This document shows positions 12,101 to 24,292 of a DNA stretch of 64,000 nt, in pieces. The first letter of the stretch is position 1; each line of letters starts with the position of its first letter. The stretch lies in NCBI GenBank assembly GCA_003260075.1, contig QLIY01000050.1:165525-229524 (forward strand), written 5' to 3'. The position numbers and the translations under genes are program-made. The notes below the pieces were generated by a model that was not told the origin of the DNA, made no database searches, and was given only the letters and a program-made list of their open reading frames with translations. This DNA comes from Phallusia mammillata. Lineage: Eukaryota > Chordata > Ascidiacea > Phlebobranchia > Ascidiidae.

Positions 12101-15100
12101 CACAGCCGGTATATAGAGGCTTCTGTTGGACAAAATATTATTGTGTGTGACTTTTTGTCCATTTAAGAAAACGCCTATAAGCATATCTGAGCATCGTGCG
12201 TTATTGTAGACCTGTACCATAATCTACTTCAATAAATAACTTATATACTTTTTTTTCTTATTCCGAAAAAACTTCCACCAGCTTTGCCAGAGTTTCGTCG
12301 AAACGTAGGGGCCCAGCTGTGCGCAAAAGCAAACACTTTAATTGCGCGACATATTCCCCTTGAGAAGGCCAAATCTTGAACATTGTCTCGCCTCCAGTTG
12401 GCTGGAACTCAGTATTGTTTGCTCATGTTACCAATTGGCGAGAGAATGACGGCCTGTCGCAACGCCGTACTGGGTTTTCGCCATTTGATCGTGCGTCATC
12501 AGTTCACTGAGGCAAGAGACTCCGGCGACAGGTGAAGCCAGAAGAGGTTTGCGGCCTTGATGCCAAGACGTCTGGGCAATTGGTAAAGGGTGTTTGTCTG
12601 TTCAGCGATCAAGTCATGTCGCCGCTTTTTGATCCGCTGACAGTGTACGGGCTTACAATAGACTAGCCAGTGCTCTTGCGGTCAGAATTCGCTTGTTTAG
12701 GTTAACCGCCGCGTCTGGTCTGAAAGTGAACAGGGTTGTATCTTTAGCGACTGTTGAAGTTTCGTTTATCTTGCGCTGGGGACTAATTGTATAGTCCTTT
12801 GTGGGAGCGATCAGTCGTTGAAATTCTTTATTTTGTTCTTTGTCGTTGCTGTGGATAATGTGTCTTTATTTTGCGACCAATGAGAAAAAAATGCGATCAG
12901 ATTAATTTTGCAAACTCAATACATTAGCTGTTGCTGCCAGGCATGATATCCAAAGAGCTGTATAAATCTAATTTTTCAAAGGTTCACATTTGCGTCAAAA
13001 ACAACAAGCCACAGTGTATTCTCATCGCGTATTTTACTTGTAGCTATCACAAGAAAAATAGGCAGTTTAACGTTGCTTACATTTCGTGGAAAAACGGTGA
13101 ATTTGCGTGAGCAGTTTCTGGTCAGGAATGTGGCTTGTTTGTGGCAAAGCGCGAAACCCGATAACAAACCCAAGTACCATCTGCGTTACCTCATCGACTA
13201 CATGCGCATGCGGCTCCCGCACAGTAAATCGTTTTTCCCTGCAGGATCACAAGATAGTAGTCGAAACGTCGTGGTGTATTTTGCGTTTGTTTTCTCAATT
13301 CTGTTGATAAATCACCGTATGTGAATGACCTGAGTTTAAGTTAGGTGAAGTTGAGTTCATTTGCTTAGTGAAATAGCTTTGCACTCCTTAAAGGTATCGG
13401 ACCTAATTTTCGACTTAACTTTTACAAAACGCCAAGTAATTTGCGCCTTTTTACAAGCGCAATGTAAACTTCTAGTTAAACGTCGTGTTTACTTTAAATG
13501 CTCTTGTTATTTTGCTTTCCCATCGCTTACGCTGCCAATTACTGCGATTACACATCACAGGGCGGAGGACAGACGATGAGAGCGCTATCTTCCTTCACAA
13601 AACCACAAATTACCAGCGCGCCTGCCTGAAGAACTGGCATTTAACTTGGTTATGTCGATCTCCGTTTGGATCGGACGCTAGCGGTCGTGGCAGTTTCGCG
13701 TAAAATGCAGTAGCTTCCAATCGGTGAGCATGCTTTAGCCTGGGGCGAGTGCACTGGGAATGTGAATGGGCCGCCTTGTCTGGAAAGGTGAGACGTTTTG
13801 TCTGAAAACGCGGCCACCTCGCCCTGCGAGTCTGCGATGACAGGTCGTACTTGTAGTGTTGTGGCAGTTGTGGCGCGATGATTGAGCTCAGAGCCGAATT
13901 TCCTGCACTTTGTGGCCTTGTTTTGGCAGGACTGGCTTTGGAAGTCCTATCCGCGGCAGGACCAGGCGTTCATAACCCGTAATTAGGTGCTGTTACCCTT
14001 AAAGCAGGACGTTTTTGAAGTCGATTTGTGGTTGCGCCTGGATCGAGATCCGGCATACCGTAAATGCCTTGTAGGAAACAGTTTGCGATGCCTGCCCTAC
14101 AAACGGGCGCAATGCTGACTGCTGAGATATGCGCATGCAGTGAAGCCTGTGCAACGTGTCAGGGGTGCGGATTACTGGTTGGTTTAGCGGTTGCCGTTTT
14201 CAGCACAGTGAACCGGTTTTGCGAATTCTGTAACAAAGTTTTGTCAATTGATACATAAAAGGGCAGAATGCTTGAAGTGTGTGTCTACTGTGCATCTGTT
14301 CGTAGGTTTGCACCTTAAAATGCAGTGAACAGCTTTAGGATTAAAAATATATGCTGCCTTCGGGTATGTATGATGCCAAGCTTGTAGAGAACTTTTCTTC
14401 AGCTATGCGTAGTTATGTTTGAATCTTGAAATATAGAGTTCTGGTTTTTGAAAAACACAATTATGCTGCCCCGACGTAAGTAAGATCTAGGTTTGTACAG
14501 AGTTCTTGTTCGAACATCCAGACTCACGTTTTAGGGTTCTGATCAAGTTTGTCCTTTTAAACATTATGTAAGCCCAAACATTGGCTGGAAATTGATGGTT
14601 TGATGTCGGATAATCACCAAATCCGTAGGAACTTTTCTGAGCAAAGAGGTTTTCTGAGCAAACTTTCCCACATTTAAAGCGCGTTTAACGGCACTTCGCC
14701 ACACGAAAATCGCCCATTGAGCAGGTGTCATCAGTCGTGGTATCCGCTCGCCCGACGACTAATTGTGGATCTACCGACACGTTTCGATCACCAGTTTGGT
14801 TGCTGCCTTTGCCCATAGCTGCGTATTACTTCGTCTGGGGTCGCGCCGTAATTGGACTCGGTCCACTTGAAGTTCCAAGGCGATCGAGGCAACGATATGT
14901 TGTAAGAATGCTTGGTGTACCTTGCTGTATGTGCGCATGTCTGAATTATTCATTGTGGTACCCTTTTGTTGCAAGCCACAAACTCATACTTAATGCATAA
15001 ATTGCAAGTAAGGCAGTTGAGTTGAGTTTATCTCGCTTGGTGAACGAGAACGTAGTGATACAATTGCGCTAAAACAATAATTAAGCCGGAAATAGCTGCG

Positions 15101-18100
15101 CAAACATTAAAACGCTTTGATGACTTCAACAGCAATTTTGGAAATACCTTACCCACAGTTATTGTAGATGTACTTAAAGCGTGAGTCGGCGATTCTGTAA
15201 CTCAAGTTTAAAACGAGGCAATTGTACTTGAGGTAGTTGGCAGGGCGGCGCCGTCCTTGTGTTGATTTGTTGATTTCACTACCTACAAAGTGACTATTAA
15301 CATAGGAATTTCGCAAGACACCTGTTTTACCTTATTTTGATGCAAGTCTTGGATCCCTGGAGCATTATACGTTATGTGCACCGCAAACTTTCACAGTACA
15401 TTTATTCTTATTTTACGGCGCCGATAACATCGGGATTATCAAGTGGCAACAACTTCCCCTTTCTTGTCCGTATTTAAAGTTTACAAAGCCTGGGAAGTAT
15501 CGGTTTTGTGGCTGGTTCGTGTGCCGATCGCCTGGCTTAAGCAGACAACAAACGTCGTCGGGAAGGTGGTTTCCACACGGGCGACGACAAGCCCTCATAT
15601 CACATCAGTAATTACTTCCTATCGACAACTGCAGAGAAGGGTAGGCGCGTCGGCGGCGGCAGGGAGGCCAGAACTTGCAGTGCGCCTAATTAATTGTCTC
15701 ATTTCAACGATAAGGCGATTAAGGAACTGGGCAAAGGCCAGACTGCGACACTTTGCTGTCGTCAACCCCCTTGTCTCAGACTTTGAAAGTTCGCGACATA
15801 CAGGCCGAACCACATTAGGTCCTGGTTTTGATAACAACGAATCGATTTATGTTTTTCCAGACTGCTGCACAGTTATTCACATTCTACCTTTGTCTAGCGC
15901 TGCCCGCCAATCTAGAGGGATTGTAATGATTGAAACAGTGCTGAATTATGTTTTAAACTGTCTGACCGTGGTATAGTTTCATGTTACAAATACGTAACCT
16001 ACGGTCGCACATTTGCTCCCAGTAGATGCGTTGTATAAGCGACTCTCTGTTTATTAGATAGCTGTCTGTTGGAACAAACCACAAGCCAAAAAACGATGCG
16101 TTAATCAAATTTGTAACGATCTACACCGATCGAAGAGTTCCAGCCCTCAGAATGCTGTTTATTTATTTAAAAGCAGGCAGGCGAATTTGAGGCCAGGGCA
16201 ACCAACAAAGGACCCAGTTATGTAGCTTCGTATAGCATTTCAGCTGTGGGGCGCTCGAAGTGTCTAGAATCTAACTTTCATTTTTTCTCTTATAGGGTTG
16301 TGTTTAAGCTTAGTTTTAAGGTTGCCACATACTTGCCAACCGACGGGTGTAATAAGTGGTTATGACGTGGCGCCCGACTCTTGGAATTAGATAACAGATA
16401 ACAGACGCCGATCAAAAAGGGCCAAGGCTTAATTCCTGTGCGACTGGCCATGGGCGTCAACATGTTTAAAGTGAAGAAACTCAGAGTAACAGGTAAGCTG
16501 AAATAGCTTTTTCAAATTGCTGCGCGAAGGATTCAACTCACTTATGTGCAAAAGCCTATGAAATCGTATTTCACTTAATATTAAAATTTGAACGTGCATC
16601 CTGAACTGAAAAATGTCGGTGTTAATTAGCTTTGAAAACCTAAGCTGTATGTATGGCTTGCAGCTAAATTTTGCGATAAAAATCGGCTCAGTTTATAAAA
16701 TGGCGGTTCTAGGCTATCAGCGCAAAATCTTAAGCAGGACTGATAACCCAAAATCGTGAAAAGAACTTCCTGATGCATTCAGACAACGGGCGGGCTTATC
16801 GCCAGAAAGGTGCAAGTCCATCAACGGCAACTCAAAAATATGTTGGTCAAGTTATTATCACGACTAATTCTGGTGCAACGGGGAAACCGAACGCCGTGCA
16901 GACATTTTGGCTTGATCTTCAGAAACAGGACAAGGCGTTAATTACTCGCTATGCTATGCGATCTTGGTTGGCCCGTGAGCCGACGCCGTTCTGTAATCAC
17001 CACCATTGATGCAGATGTAGACGCGGTTGTTATTGTACACCGAGATCTCGCATTAAATTTCATTTTTGTTTTTCCCTTGGAGACTTGAGATATGAGTAGC
17101 TTGGTAGTTTCTCCGCATATCGATCATTTAAATTCTATTTCTTACCAAATGTAAATATACTCCTTTGTGCAGAAGCAAGCACGCAAGAATTGCCCTAATT
17201 CTTACCTTCGCTGGACTATTCGCGATTGAACAAAGATTTTGTCGTGTAGAGATCGATCTTTCGCACCCCAAGGCACTGATTGTCATCTTACATCCTTATC
17301 AGCCATGCTCGCTTTTGAAATTAGCGAATTGCGTATCTAATGCTGATCCGTCCGGTATAATAAGTTCGTAATTGCCCTGCATTTCAGACTAAACGCTCAC
17401 GCGTATTTGATTAGCCTGAAAAACAAATGTCAAAATTCAGGTTTGTCCACATTTTTTGAGCAGATCCATTGTTTGTTTATAAATCAAAATTAAGATTCTT
17501 TGTTTACGATACGTTTGTAAAATACTCTTCGGCCGTTTTTTTGCAAGTCCCAGTTAAATTCAAAGCATATTTTTAACATTACCCTCGTTTGGAGTTTGGG
17601 CAAGTTTTTCTGAGACAAAAATTGTACTCGCCCAAATACCGATTCGCACGATTCTATTTGAATAAGGAACTGAAGATATTGAATTTTGCCATTGGTTGTT
17701 ATTGAATGAATTGATTTCAATCAATTGTTTTTACTGCATTAAAAAGGGAAATAATCTTCAGTTTATGCTCTGGTATCGATGACTTTTGATCTATTGTAAA
17801 ATCTTTAGTTTGAATCAACACACAAAAGTACAGCTGCTGTGGAAAGTTACCTCACCAGCCTGGCCACCTTTTTATATCTTGTTCCTAAAAGCGCATTCCA
17901 GCATGAGGAATTTGGCGACTCAAGGACGACATCAAAGTTGTTCTCTGGTCACGAATCAGCTTGGGTCTGGATGGAAGACTTTAAACGTCGCGTCGGCTGG
18001 CGAGGAAACCGACTTGTTGTTTGGTGCAACAGACCACAGGTGTTACTGGTCTTTATACCCGGTGTGGAGTTGTTGTCAGTCGTGGCGGGTTCTGCTGTCT

Positions 18101-21100
18101 CCTGAGCTCGTGTGAGGATTTGGCATTGAAGGGGGGGGGGGGGGGGTTCTTTTATTCCCACAAGTTGTTCATTCATTGAAGCGTTGTGTAATCATACGTT
18201 GTTGTCCTATGGACTAAATAAGGATTGGGGAATTTCATATTTAAAAGGTACAAAATAAACGCCACCTTGACAAATGAACATTCGTATTACCGCTGCACAC
18301 TCAAAATATGACATACATAGTTTAATTTCTATAAAGATGAAACAAAACTGGTTACTCGAAACAGGGGGGGGGGTTTCTTTTATTCCCATAAGTTGTTCAT
18401 TCATTGAAGCGTTGTGTAATCATGCGTTGTTGTCCTATGGACTAAATAGGGGCTGGGGAATTTTATCTTTGAAAGGTACAAAATAAACGCCACCTAGAAA
18501 TTGACAAATGAACATTCGTACTACCGCTGCACATTCAAAATATGACATCCATAGTTTAATTTCTATAAAGATGAAACAAAACTGGTTACTCGAAACATCA
18601 TCCTTTACCTTCTTAGATTAGACCAGGATTTGGTCTTACAATTTTTTATTTTCATCCAATAGATATCGCAACTTTAATCTTCACGATCCGACCATCGACA
18701 AAATGTGTAGCGTGAATTATTTGTTGTTGCCAACTTTATCAGGTGTAAACTGAGATCGTTTTCTGCGGCTAATAATCGAGAATTTACGCTTTCGCACACA
18801 AGGAGCACATGCATCCTTTTACGGCTTGCCCCAACCTGAAAATTCATCGATCAAAAAGCTGCTGGTGACCACTTTACACTCGTAGAAGTTCATTATAAAC
18901 CGCTAGCAGTCATTTGTACACGTTGTAGTCGCAGACAAAAATTTTTCAATTCTGTGAACAACAGTTGCAATTCCTACCAGGTGGTCCTTTCAACGCTTTC
19001 ACTGTCGATGTCCATCAAAGTAGGCCAATTTCCGCGCCCTTCAATACAGACTATAGTGTCTGTATCTCCAAATTAGTATCTGTATTTTCTAGATTTTACA
19101 GAAAACGAAATGGATTTGCACATTTTCTTGAAAACTCTCGGTTCATTTCCTTGACATGGATTTTTTGTTTGCAATATATTTGCAAAAGGCTTTTTGTACA
19201 CTTTAGATTTTTTGTTTTCAATATATTTGCGAAAGGCTTTTTGTACACTTTAGATGGTCGAGAGATAAAATAATGGAGGTGGAAACGTAACTTGGTTAAT
19301 GCCATCAGATCATGGTGTTAGTAAAACATAAGGTTGTGAATGTATAAGACAGAGAATATGTGACATGATTTTTTCCAGAACTTGTACCAGAGGTCTCAAA
19401 CCAAAACAGAAAACACCGAAAAAATGTTAATACCCTTCTGGTCCTGTTGAAAAGAGAGCTACAAATAATTAGTTGGGTCCCAAAGATATAATATCGTAAA
19501 GGGCGGTATGGTCGAATTACCCGATTAGATTGTCATTTTCCATCCACCATGGCTTAGGATGTCAAGATTATAATGCCGTAAAAAAAGCGATAAACCATAG
19601 TATTGATAAAATATACTCTTACAAAATTTGGTTAAAATTATTTTAGGTTCACTTAAGCCCCGAAAAGTTTGATTCCTATCAAGCTATATTGTTGTTATCT
19701 TAGTAGATAAGGTTTACTTTGCAAAAAGTGCAATGTTCACTATTAAGGAGCAAGTGTCTTGATATTCGTTTAAACGACGTTTAATAACATCGTTTTGTTT
19801 CAACTCGTTGTGTGTAAAAAAGGAGTAGCTTTTGGTATCGTTGTCCAAATTTAATGATGGGGGGGGGGAACGTTTAATAACATCGTTTTGTGTAAAAAAG
19901 GAGTAGCTTTTGGTATCGTTGTCCAAATTTAATGATGAAAACAACGGCTCAAATAAACGCAAAAAAGCAACATTCTTTATTGTTCAAACGTTTCGGCAAA
20001 TGCTCATGCCATCATCAGTTACACCCGTTTATATCCACTTGAGTCACGTTAAAGTTATTATCGTTTTTTTTTTCATATTTTGTTAAAACAGTTGCATGCA
20101 AGAGGGTACAGTATTTTTGTCGCATCACTGCTGGCAAAAATGTTGTGAACCTATACTAAATAGGGGCAGCATACCCACCAACCCATTCCTTGCGTCCTTT
20201 AGTACTGAAACAAACACCTTTGTCTACTGCACGACCCGAAGCGCGTAGATGGTCAGACGGTGAATCAGTCACATGTGTTTGTTTGCGGCTGTTAACACCA
20301 TCCCGGGTCTAAGTCTGCATCAAGGCCCGTCGTTTGCCAAAGAGACAAGAGCCAAGTGGAATTGCTATGCTGTGAATCACCGGGTTGTATCACGGCCCCA
20401 ACGATATCCCTGAGATCTGGTTTTTAAACGCCCGTAATTACTCTACTGGTCCGTGGGTCAAAAGTGCACCTTAAAATATGTTTACGGAAGGTTAATCGCC
20501 TGGGTGCTTTGCAAATTGCCTTCAGCTGAATCACAGTGTAACTAAAATCCATTGGCAAAGAAAAAATAAACAATAATCATCCATTTTAGCATTTTTTGCA
20601 TGCTACTGCCAAACGGTTTTAGCAAAATGCAGCATGGTAATGCGATTTAGCAATGGAAAGTATAGACATAACTTTAGGACAGTATATCGTCAAAAGTTAA
20701 ACAAGATACGACGATAGTGAATGCCAAAACGTTTACCGACTGCTGGCGGATTTAGGACCACCCTGTTGAAAATCGCCGTTGATCCAAAAATGCGAATTCA
20801 TGCAAAGATCGGCCACTTTTCTAAGCTTAAATGCTGTGGTTAAGTATTTGCCAAAAATTCAAAGCCGAATGTTTTTCACTCATGAAAGAAGGGAATATTA
20901 AAATGCAGGATAAGAATGTAAAAATGCCCATAGTTAGCGGTAAATGCGAAATAACCCCTGAACTTTGTTTACATTTACAAATCCTTGCTGCCTTTACCCG
21001 GCACTGCTTGCTCAAATTTTTTATCGTTTTCAATTTACTCATTGTCAAACGCAAGGCAACTCAGACGAGGGTCGGATAAACTTTTGCTTATCAGCCGCCA

Positions 21101-24100
21101 CAAGCCTTACGTCGTCAGGGCGAAGACCCGATGTTTACTCCTTCGGAAGCGGGAGCAGATATTTAAGTTGTGTGTCACTGCTATTCATGAGAAGTATGTG
21201 GCGGGGGGCTTGACATAGGGAAAGTGCGGTGTCACGGTGTTAAGTTGCGTTGAAGCTGTTTGCCAGTTCCTTATCTGATTACGCCGGTCGCCTGAAAAGC
21301 CTTTGAAAGCTCATCGCCAGCTCTTCCATGGTTCTTTTGCCGATGAGCCCCTTTATGACTTAAGTAGCCTGGTGTTGACAGTTAACTTGCTTTCAGTGTG
21401 CCGCGAGTCTCTGGTTTATTTATGAACATAGCCGAAATGTATCAGCAAATTTACTGCTTTTAAAATGTTAACTGACATTCACTTTAGGCAATCAAACCAC
21501 TTCTTCTCAGCAGTAGAGCTGTGTACTGGTTACAAACATTTGAAACAATGTCTCCGTCCAACATTTTGTATTGATTTCTTTGATAGAATTGTCACATTTT
21601 TACGAACTCACATCATACTTCAGTAGTCACAATTTTTAGCTGATGAAACAGACCTTTTTAATTTCATTTAGTTTTGACTCTACATTATATTCACAGTATT
21701 TTGTTACCATAGTTTTAAATGTGTCTTGTTTTTTATTTCAGTGTTCTGCGCAAAGAACATCTGCAAGAGAGATTTCTTCCGTAAGTCTTGCTTGTTTCTA
21801 TTTCAAAGCAAAGTTTGTGACTGTGTAGCATCCAAACAATCTCTAGAAAAAGCGCGAAACCCAAATTCTACCCACTTGTCAGTGTTAATGATCCCTTGTG
21901 TGAAACGGCCCAAATTTGTTTTTGGGAATACAGTTGATCCCTAGATAAGGCGCTGCTTCTTGCGCTGATTACCGCAACTATTTCAGGATCATTACCTTAT
22001 TTTTGTGCCTACTTAAAAGGATCGCCTTACTACGTATTCGCATATGATACATACGTGTTTGCATTGATTTACCAAAGTATGAAACCGATAATCATGCTTT
22101 TGGACTTACATACATTTGGCCAATCTATGTACTCAAAGAAGTCAATTTATGTTAAAAGTACTGGTATTAAGTTCACGAAAAGAAAAGGATGTAGTAATTA
22201 GCCAAGTTAATTTAATCATTCTACTTCCTATTTTGAATTGGTTTGTCTTAACTCATTTTATTTTTTCACTTCAGGTCTCCCAGACCCGTTTGCGAAGATT
22301 CTGGTTGAAGGATCCGGTCAGTGTCACGTGACAGGAACTTGCAAAGCCACGCTCGACCCAAAGTGGAACCAGCATTATGATCTGTAAGTTACGCATTTAA
22401 ACTTTATTTTGAATTCCTTTTGCATCTTCTAATTTCTGATAATCAGGCCGTTCTGTATTGCACTAATGATTCGACATTATTCTGTTTTATTTCAATTTCA
22501 TTTCCATTCACTAAGAATGGAAAGTATTTTCCTATTACCAAAATTTGAGGATGAATATCTTGGAATATTTCGACTAAAGGCATCTTCAGTTCCTATAAAA
22601 ACCATAAGATACAACATCAATAAAATGGAATAAAAGTAAACAACAATACTCTTAGTTCACATTTCCATTTAACATATCATAACAATAATAAACATATTTT
22701 TTTGTGGTATTCCTTGATTGCTGTTCCTGAAAACTTATAAACCGTTTACATTTTAGTGCGAGCAGTGGTTTTACAAAATGCATTCATTTTCTTTAAAATC
22801 ACTTAAGGTAAAGTCGAGTACTCTTATTATATATTCTTTAATATGCCGCACGTGTCTCTTAACACGTTAGGTGCGGGGGGGGGGTTAAAATCACTTAAGG
22901 TAAAGTCGAGTACTCTTGTTATATATTCTTTAATATGCCGCACGTGTCTCTTAACACGTTAGGTGCAATATTCACGTACAAGTATTTGCGCATGCAGTTT
23001 ACATAGTGTCGCTGCCATTGAATCGAATGTTTGCCTTGCCATTGTTCCAATTTGCACATGAATATAACCTTGCGTACTGGAACACCACTATACTGCGTAA
23101 CTAAACAATCCTGTAACATTTCTTGCTATTGGCAACTGTTGTCAAAGCCCAGGTACAAGGTTTACGCAAATAAACCCACAGACGCATTGTCTACGACGCA
23201 AAAATACTAAAATATGGCTTATTCCGAAGGCTCCTTTATAGCTTCTTACATTAGAACCAAAATAAACCTTGTACCTCGAATGCTGTAGGCTTAACGCCTC
23301 GCTGCATATCCAACGGTCGTTTTTGTTTGCTGACGCAACCAACCTACCACTGTTGCTATCAAACACATAACAAAATATAGGACTCTAGCCTTGGTGCCTG
23401 ACTCTATCCCTGCTAGCCCTGTAAAACACACAATATTGACTCAGTGAGCAGCGGGTTGGGTTTATTTCTAAGTCATTAACTAACTACGATCCAATGCTGC
23501 ATATGTTTTCAATCGAACACCGTGTGTAGGTTTGGTGCGATGGCCTGCGAAAAAAAAATTCCCGTGTTTTTAACGACCATTCAGGTTTATGGTTCGAAAA
23601 CACACACGAATGTGTCGTAAGACGATAACGAGGTTACAACAACACTGTGTTATTTTCCAAACGTACGGATGATGCCGTTTAGGCGAAATGTTTATTCCCA
23701 TTGCATAAAACTGATCAATTCTGTTTGGAACAAGGGATTTACCAACCATTGGTTTTACTGTTCTGGAGTCAATAATACGAACCACAAACAATAAAAGCAG
23801 AAAAACAAATGAAATACAAACAAAGTTATAGTGCAATCATGTTATAAAGCAGCATATATGCAACTTATTCATCGCTGTGTAATTTGCATCACTTCAGCTT
23901 AGTGTGCCGTCTTAAGGATATAAACTCAAAAACTTAAATATTTTACTTAGGTATGTTGGCAAGTCGGATTGTATCACAATCTCGGTGTGGAATCAGAGGA
24001 AAGTTCACAAGAAGAACGGCGCTGGATTCCTCGGTTGCATCAGGATCAGCTCGAACGCCATCAACCGACTGAAAGATACCGGATACCAGAGACTCGATTT

Positions 24101-24213
24101 ATGCAAGCAAGCCCAAAATGACCCGGAGGGTGTGCGGGGTAAGACTGGTACTTTTTGTATGATTAAGAAAATCAGATTTAAATACTTTTTGACATCAGCA
24201 AGCAAAAAAAAAA

Positions 24214-24292
<79 letters not shown>

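Larger units (their letters stand above)
3156..21741 (+). other. SMURF first intron (18.6 kb)
   Basis: This runs from the GTCAGT donor of exon 1 to the TTTCAG acceptor of the second C2 exon. Up to about 4.6 kb the DNA is CpG-poor; from there on it becomes CpG-rich. Scattered open frames (for example 6020-6502 plus, 7016-7444 minus, 15443-15976 plus) have no recognisable domain or splice context and are treated as chance. It contains an alternative first exon (16450-16492), a 71-bp hAT element, a spliced-leader 16-mer, seven gap placeholders and a few diverged tandem duplications. Nothing else was identified between about 5.1 and 10.3 kb or between 11.2 and 16.2 kb. Confidence 0.7.

Noticed and set aside
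15443..15976. 177-codon plus-strand open frame
   Set aside because: Starts without an upstream in-frame ATG of note, no domain; likely chance in a CpG-rich, stop-poor stretch.
17642..17700. Functional SL RNA gene
   Set aside because: The SL 16-mer is followed by GA rather than the GT donor that an SL RNA needs.
22919..23836. Three minus-strand open frames in a SMURF intron (e.g. [20 protein letters not shown])
   Set aside because: Superficially beta-propeller-like, but no repeat pattern, consistent phases or family match could be shown.
24214..24291. Very long G runs as G-quadruplex or telomere-like structures
   Set aside because: The duplicated flanks and recurring lengths of similar runs point to gap filling, not biology.
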